A DNA stretch of 64,000 nt from Cheilinus undulatus. Taxonomy: Eukaryota > Chordata > Actinopteri > Labriformes > Labridae. Every line of letters starts with the position of its first letter. Positions within the stretch are counted from its first letter, which is position 1. Positions 49,901 through 63,023 of this stretch are shown here, in pieces. The position numbers were made by a program, and so were the translations under genes. Under the pieces are notes generated by a model. The model was not told the origin of the DNA. It was given only the letters and a program-made list of their open reading frames with translations, and did no database searches. The stretch spans positions 33,855,855 through 33,919,854 of the forward strand of contig NC_054867.1 of the NCBI RefSeq assembly GCF_018320785.1, in the 5' to 3' direction.

Positions 49901-51959
49901 AGTTTGCATCTTATCAAAGGTGATGGAAATCAGCAAATGCAAGTGTTGCATCAGTCTGGGTTTTGCCCGGTATAAAAAGTTTTCCATCCTCCACACATTT
50001 ACTGATAAGCAAACTGATAAGGATTGAGTTTTCCATATATAAAAGACACAACAGTATATTTTTTAATCTTTTCAAAGTTTTCATCTCAAGTGATGTGAGT
50101 TCTATCATTGTAGCAAACATTTTTTAAGCTACCTGTGAGATAAAGATGCTTTTTTAGAAAGATGGGGTTACTCTTTTAAACATACTGTGATATTTTAACT
50201 CCATAAAATCATGTACACAGAGAGAAAGCATCAAATGTATACAGATATGCAAATAAGCAGTTTGAAAATTAAAAGCAATGCAAAAAAAGTGGCATCCAGA
50301 CCAGTGTGTTGAAACTAAAGGGTCAACATTTTAAAGAGTTGTGATGGTTAAAATGGATCATGACATTCATAAGCTCAACTTTTTAAAAATTGTTTTTTTG
50401 AAAATGTACTTTCCTTTACAACTCAGCACATTACGCTGCAGTCATCTAGTCATATTATGATGTTTCATTTATCCTAACCCTAATTGAAGGCTCTGCACAT
50501 CCACAGATATGTTTTTAATCCATCTGGTTAATAAGACTCACTGTATGAAAGTGTTTGGGGACTGTAAAGTGTAAAATATCACATTATAATTAATGCAACA
50601 AACATTTTCTGGACTAAAATGTCTGTCAACCTGAAGCCTGTTTATTTCAGAGGACTAAAGAAAAATCACCTTGCCTCATACAATGGAAATATTAACTATC
50701 TACGGGACTATTTGAGACTGTTACTTCAAAATGAAAAAGAGTAGGTGGCTACAAATGAACATACATGCAGCAGTCTTTTCAAGACAAGCCAACCCTGTAG
50801 AGACATGAAGGAAGGAGAAAATTGAACATCTCTGTTTCTGTGTTATGAGTAAAAATTGCCCTATAGAGCTGAAAACACTCGCCATAGACAGTTAAATGCA
50901 AATGACTTTATAGAATAATAAACTGTCAGTTATGCTTTCCTGTTGACAGATACCAGTTTAAAGCACAGCTCACTTATCCACTCAATTGTGCACAAAGTTG
51001 CAGTTATGTTTTTAAAATATGTCAGATCTCAAGGAAGGTGACCAATTAAAAATCACTTTTATTCAGAAATGATGGACTTTAGTCCTATACTCATCCAGGT
51101 TTCTAAAGATTTGGGTCCTTTTATTGAATTTATCAGGAAGGAGAATTGTCTCTAAGCTTCTTTTCTTCTGGATGCAAGGTATGTTGCCTTTTGACTCATG
51201 ACTAAATGGGTGCATGAAACTGAAGTTTTCATATTATCTAACTGAAAGTGCTATTTTTGGCAGAAAAGTTACTTTGGGGTTCGATACAGTTTTTTTTATT
51301 TGCATAATTATGAAATGAGTTTCCTTAAACAGCCAAATTATGTTTTCCATGCTACACTCAGGCTCAACACCCTAAAAATATTATGTGCTTGTTACGTGCA
51401 TAAACAGGATACACATCAACTCCTGCAGTTCACCCACTGGTATCCTTTACAAAAATCCCAGAGAAATACCTCGTATCAAAATTTCACTGAAATGATGTCA
51501 TCTCCAACCAACTTTATCTGTGCACCAGATAAAATCCTCTGTACACAGGATGTGTTCTGATGAATGACTGGAATAAAGGAAGAGAGTAAAAGCGGTTAAC
51601 ACAAGCTTTGTCGTCACTGTGGTTGAGTAAGTACATTTGAGAAAATCCTGCAAAACAGACAGCGCAGTAATAGCAATAGTTGATCATGACCAAAGAGTGT
51701 GGATTTTCTTCTGTCTGTTGTGGTATTCATAACACAACGCACAAATTTGCAGCATGAGTTTGTCATGCACCAATACACCAGTGCAGATTCCTTGTAAAAA
51801 TACAGCAGTGAACACAGATGAAAATAAAAACTGTATGAAAAAAAGTACATAGAACTCAAATCCTGTCTCATAGAGTCAAAGAGCAGTATCCTGTAATCAG
51901 GCAGTTTTTGTAGTTTGGAGGCCCCTTGAGCATCATTTTGGAGAGAGTATTAGGGCTCA

Positions 51960-52150
51960 CTCCAAAAAATGCCGCATCTTGCTGCATGGGCCCTATCCAT
52001 ATCAGTCAAACATGGCATGCCTATTCTTTAAGCAGACACCTACTGACCGCTGTTGCAGGGCCCATGCTCACAGGTACTGACAACCAGGCACCCAAATAAG
52101 AAATAATCTATCAAACACAAATTTCCTGTTTGTTCTAAGTTTATACATAT
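51960..52150 (-). mobile_element. Tc1 fragment, same family as 11493-13100
   Basis: In reverse complement the stretch around 51985-52075 matches 11745-11830 of the intact-length copy (shared ATGGGCCCTGC and AGTAGGTGTCTGCT blocks). The following AT-rich part resembles the terminal inverted repeat. Only this end survives. Confidence 0.65.
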
Positions 52151-52829
52151 GACATTGCATTAGTCTACTCTTTTGCCCCCAAAGCATTTGTGAGGAGCTA
52201 GGACCTATATTAATACAGATGAATCTTTATGACCCATAAAGGCATATAAGGCCATCAACATTAAGACCGGTTATTTCTATATGGTTATCTTTAGTGTCTG
52301 AAACTGTTGTCGCAAGGAAGGAACCGTGCGCGTTTTAACTAAATGTTATCTAAGAGAGGATTTACGGTCAAAATAAAGCCGGATTTTTTTAGTAGGAGCT
52401 TAAATGTATTGTATTAGTAAAGCTGAAATGGTGCGCACTCCGCCTCAGTCGATGGCAGTGATGCTCAATAGTCGTGTGAACTGAGCGCGATTAAATCTAC
52501 ACGAAGAAGAAAAAGGAGTCACGACCGCAAATCTGTTATGCGACATGTCGAAAAAATAGCTGTGTGAAATGCGGCACTACCGAGCAATACTTGATGTGGT
52601 TTAGTTGTAGATGAAAGAGAAACTGTCACATCAGACTTTTACCCAGTAAGTGTAAACAAGTCACTGTCTTTCCGGAAGGATAATTTTCCCATAAGTAAAA
52701 ATACGCTTTTAAACTTTGTCAAAACAGAATTATAATGGGGTTTACTATCTGTACAGGGCATTAACGCTATACTAACCTCTGTCTGTTTGTTACAGCGGGT
52801 CTGTCCACTGAACCTGTCCCAAAAAAGCG

Positions 52830-55800
52830 ATGCTGGTCACCGTTTTCTGCGCGCCGAGGGATCGCCCAGAAACCACCTTCGCCCTCGATGTGTCCCCAGA
52901 ACTGGAGCTGAGAGACTTTGTAGCACTTTGTGAACTAGAATCAGGAATCCCAGCTGGGGAAATTCAGGTAACTCAAAGCCAGGCTAGTTGTAGCCATTGG
53001 GCTAAGCTAGCTGCTAGCAGAGTTGCTAGCATGAATCAGACTTTTGCTGTTTTGGTTGAAAGGCTGTTGCGAAACTTCAGTTATCAACAGCAGACACTCT
53101 CCTCCACTAGTGTCCATATCGGTTAAAACCGTTACAAACAGTTTTCTGTATGTACTGGTTCATTAAAACTGATGGAAAGCTAACATAATGGTGAAAGGAT
53201 GAAGCTAATAGTTCTCAGACTAGTAAACAGGTCGAAGAACGCTGTTTTGTTGGTTATATTGAGTTCATCAGTTTGATTTATCGTCTTATTGCGTTGTCGG
53301 ACCAGCGCTGGTCTGCAAGTGCCATTGGATAACATCAACTGCTGTTAAATGTCAACCTAAGATGTAAAGTAACGACACCCTGACAGTTAATATATGATGG
53401 CTAAGGAAACACGCCAAGCTAACACCCCACAAATTTCACTTAGCTCGATGTGATAGTAATAGTGTGAATAGGATAACCATTAGGTTAAAAATGAAACAAA
53501 TATTGAAGTAAAGTGAAAGTGGAGCTCCTGTATGTGCGCTCTGTAACACGGTTATATATTTTATCATCACATTTACCGTTATTGCTGTAAACCACAAGAT
53601 ATTTTTCTTAGTATAATAATCATTATTTGCCGTTGCTGTAACTCTTGGAACTTTTCCTGGACTTTATAGTTCAAGTGAAGCACAAAGGGGCAGAAGTCCA
53701 CATTGATGAGGGTCAGTTTATCTGTACACCTAGCCAATTACTTTGTGAGGTGTACCTGTTTAACTGCTAATATAGGGAAGCATGATATTGAATTTCCGAT
53801 ATTTACACATAAAATAAGTAAGGGTGTTTTCACACCTGAAAGTCAGGACTAAGGTTTTTGTTTTTGTTACATTGTATATATTTGGTTCAGTTGGTTTTGG
53901 TTTCACCTTGTCATTTTTGTAAACGGACTTACAGACTTTACATGACAAACCTAACTGATATCATCATCATCTACAGGGGTTGTGTGTCTATAGTTTATCT
54001 TGATAGGTTAGAGTTGGTCCTCTTGTATCCTCTCTCTTTCATCCTCTCCAGAAACAGTTGGAAAGGTTCTGTATTTTCAGGTTTTTTTCCAGTTGGACCT
54101 TAATAACATTGTCTCTTCTTCCTCCCAGATGCCTCATATTGTTTTGGTGTGGGATTTCCTTTTCTGGATCTCATGCCTTAATTTCTTTTCATTGGTGTGT
54201 AGGTCTGGACTTTTTAAAAATGATGCTTTCATATTGGGCATGGACCAGAACATGGTCCAGTTTGCTTTGGACTGACACCATCTCTTTTGGTCGGTCCAAA
54301 ATCTGGCTGTTAGGTCTGGACCATGGTCCAGGGGAATTTTCACACCTATTGTTATGGTTTGGATAAAACTGAAAAGTCTAAAAGTCCAGACCAAATGACA
54401 TAGGTGTGAGAGTGACCTCAGCCAATGCCATTATTGATGCTGATATTCAAATACAGTTCAGACCTAAAACTTCAATCATAAAAACACAAAGTGTAAAGTT
54501 TAAGGATTATTACAATTACAAATTGAAGTCCTTAAACCACACTTTAAAGTGTAAGGAATGATTATGAATAAAGTCAAAGACTTCAGCTGATGTAGGTCTA
54601 TTGGTCCAGACTAAAAGTACTCTAACTTATTTTTATGTACTGCCAGTTTTTACTGCTGAGAATAAGGCATAGCCAAAATATGGGTTGCTTATTTCATATC
54701 TGCTAATCACTTACATCCCTACCCATCAACACGAATATCACATAATGGCAAACAATGTATCTAGACATGTAGACATTGTCAAGACGATCTGTTGAAGTTC
54801 AATCAGAATGGGGAAAACAGGTGATTTAAGTGTCTTAAAACATGCTGTAATTGTTGGTCTGGTGGGCTTCCATGCCATATATGCCAAATCCTGACGGAAA
54901 ATTTTCTACCAAATTTTAGTACACCTGTGCAATTGTAGCCTCATTTTTCTGTTCTTAAATTAAAGGGGTGTCACCCGGTGTGGTCTTCTGCTGCTGCTGT
55001 TGCCCATCTGCAGTACTGTTGATGTTGTGCGCTAGGGGTCACCTGATTCGGGTTTTTCAGGGCTGATACCAGTACCTTTCATTGGTAGTTCGTGGGACCG
55101 AACTGATATGCATTTATTATCCCATACAAAATGTACTTAATGTGGCAAAAGTAAAATTGCATAATTAAGGAATTTAAGAAAAAGAAACAACTTAACCCAA
55201 AGTCTATCTGCATGAGAAGCATCATAGAGCAATACAGTAACAGAAGGAAAACAGGAAGGAATACCATAAGCTTACTGTGCCAGGGGCACACAGGCCTAAG
55301 TTTCGATTGGCTAGTACTCATGTAACAACCAGCCAACTAAATTCCATTGTATAGAGGACATTTGGAGAGACTGAAGAATTTTTAAAAAATAATAATTTTA
55401 TTGATTATTGGTAAAATAAAGAGCTGATACAGATAACCGGCCAAATGCCAAACATCTGCCAATAATCAACTGACTTCTATTAGGAGATGTTTTTCCACAT
55501 TTCTCAGTTCCTGTGACCTCTGCCATCAACAAGGCATTTGGCACAGAATATTGTGGTTTACTGTTTTTGACCATTCTTTGTATACCTTAGGAATTTTTTT
55601 TTGTAGTGGCAATTTTCTCTTGTCAATTAACAAATTAACACAGAACTCAAAATCGAACCGACTACTGTGGCACAGAGATAGTTGATCTTAGGCCGGATAA
55701 AAATGGCAATTTCCAAGGGGAAAAAAAAAGTTTCTTTTGAACTTATCCACAAAGTTTTTTTCTTACAAACAATTTGCTGCTTTTTTGGTGTGCTCCTGGC

Positions 55801-57369
55801 TCAAGTCTTCCCAAAAAGTCATTCACCTTTCCTGGTGCCAGCCCACCCTTTATACCTGCCCATAATATAGATGTCACCTGGTGCCGAAACTATGGATTCT
55901 ATCAAAATAAAAGCATTAGTAAATACTCAAATAGTCAAAAAAAATAACGCTAGCAATATTAAACTTAATTCCTAAGTATTCTCAAAAACAAAATAATAAC
56001 AAATAATTTAATAAATGTTAAATTATTAAACCACATGAGACAATGTCAATGTAAATAAAATGTCAATCACCTTTCGTCCCAGTTATGAAGCTTGGTTTGA
56101 AATTCAACAGATTATCTTCAGCATTTATAAATACTTTCTATCGCTGTGAACATTTTACCTGTTGGATGGAGATTTGGGTATAATGGTCGTGTTCTCACAC
56201 TGTTTTGATGCAATCAGCTGTAGCTCAAGCTTGCAATCTGCTACCCTCAGATTAACTGGAGCCTTTTAATCGGTTAAATAAAAGCTTATGGGTTAATTTT
56301 GAAGGCATGTTGTAAACCGATATTGTGTGAAACATAAGTGAAAACAGATGAACAGAGAAACTGAAGCTTAGAGCCATTACCCCTTGTTAAACCTTTGTTA
56401 ATTTATCATACCTTGTAGCACTATCTTGATATTTTACTAGGTTATAGTGTGTTTTGTATCTTTTTTCAGACATCCTACTGACCTACTCTTTTTCATAAGC
56501 AATTCAGTTGGTCCATTATGCAGTATGGTTGTGAGCAGAAGGGGAAAAGAAAGTGAAGATGGCTAACTGAGTAGGATACTCAAACACCATGCCCCCCATC
56601 AAGCTACTAACTGTAAAATAATCCTTTAGATCTGGCTTGCATGTTAGTTTCATTAAATCTTCCCTTCAGGTTGTTCACTGAGAAGTGTTGTTGCAAGCAG
56701 TGTCACATAACAACTGCAGCTTAATGTGAGAACTGTTCACTTTGACCTTAATGGCTGTGTTTCTGTAAGGCATATTGTGTGTAAAGTGTTATGTAGTTAA
56801 TCCAGTCATGTGGATGCTATAATCTTTTACATACATCAGATACAAAGGAAGCAAATCTGTATGTGGTCTGTATTATGTTATCTCATATAATTCTGTATTT
56901 TTCTACAGATCACATATGTAGAACAGCCCCTAAAAGATCCAACTCGTGCCTTGGGGAACTATGGTGTTAAGGATGGAGATGTGGTGGTTCTCAGGCAAGC
57001 TGACAGAAGACCACCACCAACTCAGCCAGCCTTCCCAGGTGACACGTGTGTTTAGGGGAATATAAATCAGATGGTGACGTTTTTATTTAAGTCTTTCAAC
57101 AAATTAAATCTGTTGGTATGAAACTAGGTGAATCTTTGAAACTGCAAGAAAAGTAAATACCACTTACAAGAAGAAAAAAAATGTTAATTGCTTTAAAATT
57201 CAGAGTTCTGAAAAGTTGTTTTTTTTTTGTTTTGTTTTTTTTTATGTGCATAATTCTAATCAGTCATCCTTCATCATCTGTGCTCCTTAGGTCTACCCCA
57301 TATCGACTTTCGTTCCATCACAGTCCCTGGCACCTCCTCTTCAACCAATCAACGCGGTGCTGTGCGGCC

Positions 57370-57407
<38 letters not shown>

Positions 57408-60251
57408 TTCCACAACTTTCACAGCAGCAGCCAATGCAACAACGCCCGGCACAACCTTCCACGCCAATGGCCTTTCGCGGCTCCTCTCCTCAGGGGCTTG
57501 ACGACCCTGCCTTACTTCAGCAGATGCTTTTATCCAATCCACACGAGCTTTCACTCCTCAAGGAGAGAAACCCGCCGCTTGCTGAGGCCCTTCTGAGTGG
57601 AGACTTAGGTAAAAAAATACAACAAGATAATAATGTAAAAGAAGCACTTTTAATATCTAGAGCCCACATCTGTGTGGTCCCTCTTGTCGTTATATCAAAC
57701 AGGAGTTTATGTGTCATTTTTCAGAGCGTTTCACCAAAGTGCTGCTGGAACAACAGCAGGATCGAGCCAGGAGAGAGCAGGAGAGGATCAGACTGCTCAC
57801 AGCTGATCCTTTTGATTTGGAAGCCCAAGCAAAGATTGAGGAAGACATCAGGTATGGTTAAAAGACCAAATATGAACATCTGCTTTTAGTGTAATGATAT
57901 TTATACAGAGAAATGAAACATAAGGGAGAGCAGCTTGTTTGTGAGTTATTGTGGAACATGTTTTCACTCTTTTTTTTTCCTCGTCTTCTCCCTCACTTTG
58001 TGTTTTGTGTATATTTCAGGCAACACAATGTAGAAGAAAACATGACCATTGCAATGGAGGAGGCTCCAGAGAGCTTTGGACAGGTGGTTATGCTCTACAT
58101 TAACTGCAAAGTTAATGGGCACCCTGTGAAAGCTTTTGTTGACTCAGGTAATGAGCGTTAAATGCTGATCCTATTTGAACTAGTTACAGTATTCTGGTCA
58201 TGAACCGGATTAGTACTACATTGTTGGTGTTTACATCATGATTAAGTTTTGATGGTGGCTTAACCAGATAAACAAGATTTACAGATGTGATGATTTTTTT
58301 TTTATTTGCAGAATTATCACTGTCTACAAAAACTGTCAGATTCACATTAACTATAAATGGTCAAATCTTTAGCATGACACACACTAGAAGTGCAGATATA
58401 TCATATGTTGGGGTTTTTAGTTGAAAAAGACTAAAATTGGAGCATGTCTCCTGCATGTTTTCCAACTGCCTCACTTTATCATCTACATTAAACCACCATA
58501 AGACAGATACACGAAACAATAACTTTGACACATCACTACTTGCCTTCTTTTTTTTTTACTTAAAATGCAGGTGCTCTATACGGTCTTATAGATGTCTGCT
58601 CCTCAGCCTGCCCCTGAGGTTGTGTGGCAAGACTTGCATGTGTGATCTCATTCTCCTTGTGATCTTTACAAGACCAGAATGACTCATCCAGGATCTGGAA
58701 GAGCAAAATAATCCTGGAAAGCAGAAATATGTGATGCAGTGACTGAATAGGGAGGTTCCTGAAAAATTATATTAATTATAATTATTATAATTAAATTAGC
58801 ATTAATTGTATTGTAATCTCTGCACCAGGAGCTCTGAGTTTTAGCAGGTGTAAAGATTTTTGTATCAGCTGATGTTTCTTGTTTTTTAGGAGCCCAAATG
58901 ACCATCATGAGCCAAGCGTGTGCTGAGCGCTGCAACATCATGCGGCTGGTGGACCGCCGATGGGCTGGTATCGCAAAGGGAGTGGGCACTCAGAAGATCA
59001 TTGGAAGAGTACATTTGGGTATATGTTATTTTTTGTTTCACCAGAACTTTATTCTGAGCCAAGCCAGTTGCTAGAACCATTGTAAGGTTTAATATTTTGC
59101 TCAAAAATGCCCTCAATAAAACTTTATTTTTAACATTTAACTTACCTAAAATTATTTACTCCACCCCTCTGGCCTAAAAGTTTTATTCTAAGCAGTATTT
59201 AGAGGTCAAAAATATTTTCCAAATATAACCCACTTTTAAGAATTAATTGCAGTTAATTAAACAATGAACCAAGTTAATCATATAAAAATAGTGATTAATC
59301 ATGATTAATCATACATTTAAAATACTACTTTGTACTTGCATTTTGGTTTGAGATAAAAGAAGTACAAGTATTTTGTTTGAATAAATAAATATCTAACACA
59401 CTAGAGTTTTTAAATCTCAGTTTAGTTGTAATGGTTTGTATATTACAATATTAAATCTCTGGGCTGTAATAACAAAAAACTGCAAACTTAATCAGCAGAC
59501 AAATGCACCAAGTACAAAATAACTGCTGGAGAGTGAATTTAAACTGCTTCCTTGAAGCCCATCGTTTTAATGATGATGGGTCTGCAGTCTTTGGTGACCC
59601 ATTTAGCCATTGCAGTAATTAGCTTAGTTGTTGTCATTTTGTTGACAAATCCATGTCTGCTGCGGTCTACCAGTGTAGCTTGAAGACCATGGCTTGATCC
59701 TGTGTTAATGTTAGTATCTTCGCCAACATACAACTGTGGTTTTAACTGAACTCCCATTCTGCAGCTTTTTGACTCAAATCATGCCGTTATTTAAACATCT
59801 GCCTGGCGTTTCATAAATATGAAATCATGATGTCTTGTTGCACTCATTTAGCTCAGGTCCAGATTGAGGGCGACTTCCTCCCTTGTTCGTTCTCCATTTT
59901 GGAGGACCAGCCAATGGACATGCTGCTTGGCCTGGATATGTTGAAGAGACACCAGGTTTGAACCTCCTTCTTCCAATCAATGTCTGCAGAAGTTCCCATA
60001 TTTTTCTTCTTGAGCTCACAGAAAGTAGAAGAAGATTCAATTCCCTTTTTTCTTGCAGTGTTCGATCGACCTAAAGAAGAGCGTGCTTCTAATAGGCACC
60101 ACAGGCACTGAAACTCGCTTCCTGTCTGAGGCTGAGTTGCCAGAGTGTGCCAGGTTAGCATACGGAGCAGAGGGGCGGGAAGATGCCCGTCCTGATGAGA
60201 TAGCTGACAGAGAACTGGCAGAGGCGCTGCAGAGGTCCATACAGGAAAGTG
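52830..60251 (+). CDS. ddi2: DDI2, DNA damage-inducible 1 homologue 2 aspartic protease (last short exon not found)
   Basis: Ubiquitin-dependent retropepsin-like protease; in mammals it activates the transcription factor NRF1 (NFE2L1) and helps restart stalled replication forks. Eight exons with matching phases: 52830-52967, 56909-57038, 57291-57608, 57725-57851, 58020-58147, 58890-59018, 59852-59955, 60059-60251, giving 422 codons so far (human DDI2: 399 residues). The start [17 protein letters not shown] opens an N-terminal ubiquitin-like domain (about 1-78). A linker with 12 consecutive glutamines follows, then the helical domain ([16 protein letters not shown]). The protease domain has the catalytic Asp in [12 protein letters not shown], split across exons 5 and 6, and the [18 protein letters not shown] block. 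Near the end, [12 protein letters not shown] fits a ubiquitin-interacting motif. The introns exclude the intronless DDI1 retrocopy of mammals. An acceptor-like site at 52794-52795 implies a 5' non-coding exon. Confidence 0.96.
53720..54880 (+). mobile_element. Tc1-like fragment split by a nested MITE (DDI2 intron 1)
   Basis: GAGGTGTACCTGTTTAACTG at 53748 and, much further on, ATGTAGACATTGTCAAGACG at 54768 plus AGAATGGGGAAAACAGGTGA are consecutive parts of the Tc1 family also seen at 34497-34670. The roughly 900 bases between them include the element at 53820-54420. The transposase part fades after 54880. Confidence 0.65.
53820..54420. mobile_element. Nested palindromic MITE
   Basis: The ends are roughly inverted: GGGTGTTTTCACACCT near 53822 against AGGTGTGAGAGTGACCTC near 54401. 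The inside is rich in GGTCTGGACC-like inverted motifs, including a 16-base perfect palindrome CTGGACCATGGTCCAG at 54316-54331. It has no coding potential. Confidence 0.55.
55485..55600 (-). mobile_element. Tc1-like fragment, minus orientation
   Basis: CTCTGCCATCAACAAGGCAT and GACCATTCTTTGTATACC match, on the minus strand, the internal part of the Tc1 family whose ends occur at 34497 and 53720. It lies in DDI2 intron 1 and is too short and altered to code. Confidence 0.5.
57371..57406 (+). repeat. Coding CAG repeat in DDI2 exon 3
   Basis: Twelve uninterrupted CAG codons encode polyglutamine in the linker after the ubiquitin-like domain. They are followed by further Q-rich sequence ([10 protein letters not shown]). 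The pure tract suggests length variation between individuals. Confidence 0.97.
59230..59770 (+). repeat. Dispersed repeat family C, copy 2 (DDI2 intron 6)
   Basis: The stretch contains TGATTAATCATGATTAATCA (59292 onward) and, later, GGCTTGATCCTGTGTTAATG (59692) and GGTTTTAACTGAACT...CAGCTTTTTGA. These occur in the same order as the landmarks at 32040-32870. A different inner part (around 59540-59690) is not obviously shared. Confidence 0.55.
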
Positions 60252-62667
60252 GTAAGGGACAGCCTCTTTCTCTGCTTACTTCAATCTGTTTTTCATCGGG
60301 CTTTGTTTTTCAGCTCAATTAGAGTTACATTTGCATGTGCCACTTAAAGCTTCTTATTCTCAACCCCATTTATGTAGTCATCTAAATTTTAAGTCATGTG
60401 ATCACTTCATCCCTTCACCTCAACAAATGAAAGTGTTTTAGATCATGAAAGGGTCAGGACACTGAGAGGATATACAGGGAAACGGTAACCATGATGTACT
60501 GAAGAAAGGAAGTTAACATCTTTGCTAAGATCTTTTTATGGTTTAAAGAGAAAAAATATTTCTTTATGATAGGCCAAGAGTTAACACTCACTAACACTAA
60601 TTTCAATCATACTTCAACAGCTGATGTAAGAGAGCAGTTGAACTGGATTTAGTTGGATGCTTTTTCAGCCTTTTTTTTATGTCGTCAAACATTATTATCA
60701 AGAGGAATACCAGAGAAAACACTCCTAACTGTAAATGGGGACATTAGTCCTGAGTGTCTTTATCATTAGTGAGTTCAGCCCAGACTGTTGTTAGAGTTGT
60801 TGTTGTTAGATTTAGCATTGAGGAACAGTGCAGATGGTGTGAGAACAGCACTTGGAGCCACCTACAAAGAGAACTAGTGCCAAGAATTACGTGGGAGCTT
60901 TCTGTACGAGAAAGCCATGTAATTATGATAAAGCTGATAAGATGTCACAGCAGAAACACTGAATCTATTGACATTTTCAAAGAATAAGATAAAAACTGCA
61001 GCAGCTTAAGTATAACAAAATAATCCTTATATTTAAATTGGATTTAAACATCTCTAATCTGGAGATAAAAAATCCCAAATAAATGAGGACAGGCTCAGAA
61101 AAGTATATAGTCATTTATGTAAGCTGAAGACACCATGCATGTAAAACCTGTTCATAGGAACAATTTGGACAGCTGCTTTTGTCATTCTGTTTGTACACAG
61201 ATTTATTAGATCACTTTTTAAATGACTTTGCAATTATGGTGTCATTATTACTCAAGGGTTGTTTTTTTTTTTCAATGTATTGTAAACATTAAATAGGTGA
61301 ACTGTTCACTGAGTACTGGGGTGTCAATTGTTTTGTTGTATCAACAAAAAAAATCTCTGTCTGGAGTGTCCTGGCCAAGACAGGAAGCAGCAGTTGACAG
61401 TTTCTGACAAACAATAAGAGGTCGTACCCAGACAACATAATACAGAAATGCATTACAAGACATAAAGCAGGACATTCAAACAGAAAATATTCCTCAAAGT
61501 TTCCCACATTCATAATTTCTCCGGCAAAACATCTGCAGTCAGATGTTTGCCTTTATGTCATGTCTGCTTTTTAAAGCATCCAGAGAGAGAAGTTCATCAG
61601 GTTTTAAGTCTCTTTATATGTGAGCAGAACATTTAAAAAATTTTTTTTTCATTTTAGATTATTGCAGATTATAACTCGATGTCCACCTAAAGTTTCTGAT
61701 ACTGACAGGTTTTGTGCAGAGATGATCTTCACAAGAGATCACAAATTCTGCAAGTTTTGTAATACAATCACCAGATGTAAAAGCTAACATATTTACCTGA
61801 TATACCTCTAGTAAGCCTCAAACTTCTCTCTGGCAGACAAAAAGACATTTAACGTCCCTGATATCTGTTGTCTCATTTTATAGATTTACTCGCAGCAACT
61901 GGCTCGCCTGACACTCTTTATGTAAACCCACCAACTGTCTTCTAAGCTCATTCTTTCAGATCTCAACAGTGATAGTTATGAACTGGATTGTGCCAAGTAT
62001 CAGTCTTCAGACAATGTGAAATTTGGAGTATAGTTAAAAGGAGATGATATTAATTCAGCCAGTTGTCTTAGGGTTTATGCCTGCATCTACCTTGTTTTTT
62101 TATCATAAATCTGGATGTTATTTAGCTTTTGATGCAAATGCACAAGCAGGACTTCCTTTTAAAACACTTAAGATTAAGATCATGTTAGCATCTGTTATCA
62201 TGTTTTTACTTGACCTGGCATTTTATTTTTTTAATGTAGGATACATGTATTAATAACATGCATTTAGGTATTACACATCAAGGTTAGAATAGTTTGGGAT
62301 TTTTTTTTCATTAGTTTTTAATTTTATTTAGGTGTTACTTTTTGTTTTAAATTTCAGTTTAGTGTTTTTTTTTTCACTGCTGGTGTGTTAGTTAAATTTC
62401 AAGTTTGTTTTTCAAGAATATTTTGTTTTAGCTTTATTTTATTAGTTTAAGCTATTACTATTAGTGTTTTTTTTTCAGGAAAACAAGATACTTGTCAGGG
62501 GCAAGACAAAGAAAAATAGAAAAAAACATCATACAAGTAAAAAAAAACACACATTCAAACAGGCGACACTTTACTTATAATTTTATTAATTCAAATATAT
62601 TTCAATACAACTCAAGAATAAAATGAACTGTTGTGTGAAGTTTTCTTCAATCACATCAGACGCTTTT

Positions 62668-62771
62668 ACACTCATAATGCTTGGGTGTACGTTTTAGCCA
62701 GTCTGCTGCTGTCAAAATCGTACACTCATCATGCTTGGGTGTACGTTTTAGCCAGTCTGCTGCTGTCAAAG
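62668..62771 (+). repeat. Two tandem copies of a 54-bp unit
   Basis: Units at 62668-62721 and 62722-62771 both run from ACACTCATNATGCTTGGGTG to CAGTCTGCTGCTGTCAAA, with only a couple of differences. It is a recent-looking tandem duplication in non-coding DNA. Confidence 0.9.
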
Positions 62772-63023
62772 ATGAAAACAAAGGAATTTTTTTCCATATT
62801 TTATTTTAGTTCGTTTTCTAGCACAGATTTAAGTTTTAGTTATTTTTCTTTTTTAAAGCTAAGTTTTGGTATAGTTCAGTTAACTGAGGTGATTTTTACA
62901 TTTTAGTTTTAGTTGTTTATGATAACATTGCCACTCAAATCAACAAATAGCCTCTGAGTTGATTCCCAGAAACCTGACATTTCACAGTATTCCATAAAAA
63001 CATAATACACACATTTTTCATGC

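Larger units (their letters stand above)
45182..52795. other. Intergenic DNA between the OX40-like gene and DDI2
   Basis: Divergent spacer of about 7.6 kb that must hold promoters for both flanking genes. It contains a deleted Tc1/mariner copy (45976-46988), a repeat-like AACCAGG...CTCATTGAGATT stretch near 47060-47130, a G run at 49046-49057, a hammerhead-like motif (49546-49576) and a Tc1 fragment (51960-52150). The last 350 bases before DDI2 are GC-richer with several CpGs. No coding exon was recognised. Confidence 0.55.

Noticed and set aside
55030-55475. Possible degenerate element with GGGCTGATACC and GAGCTGATACAG near its ends
   Set aside because: The ends resemble a known fish repeat style, but the similarity is too weak to define boundaries.
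57181-57501. Poly-alanine and poly-serine frames overlapping DDI2 exon 3
   Set aside because: They are alternative-frame readings of the CAG repeat. The glutamine frame is the one that matches DDI2 and has consistent splice phases.
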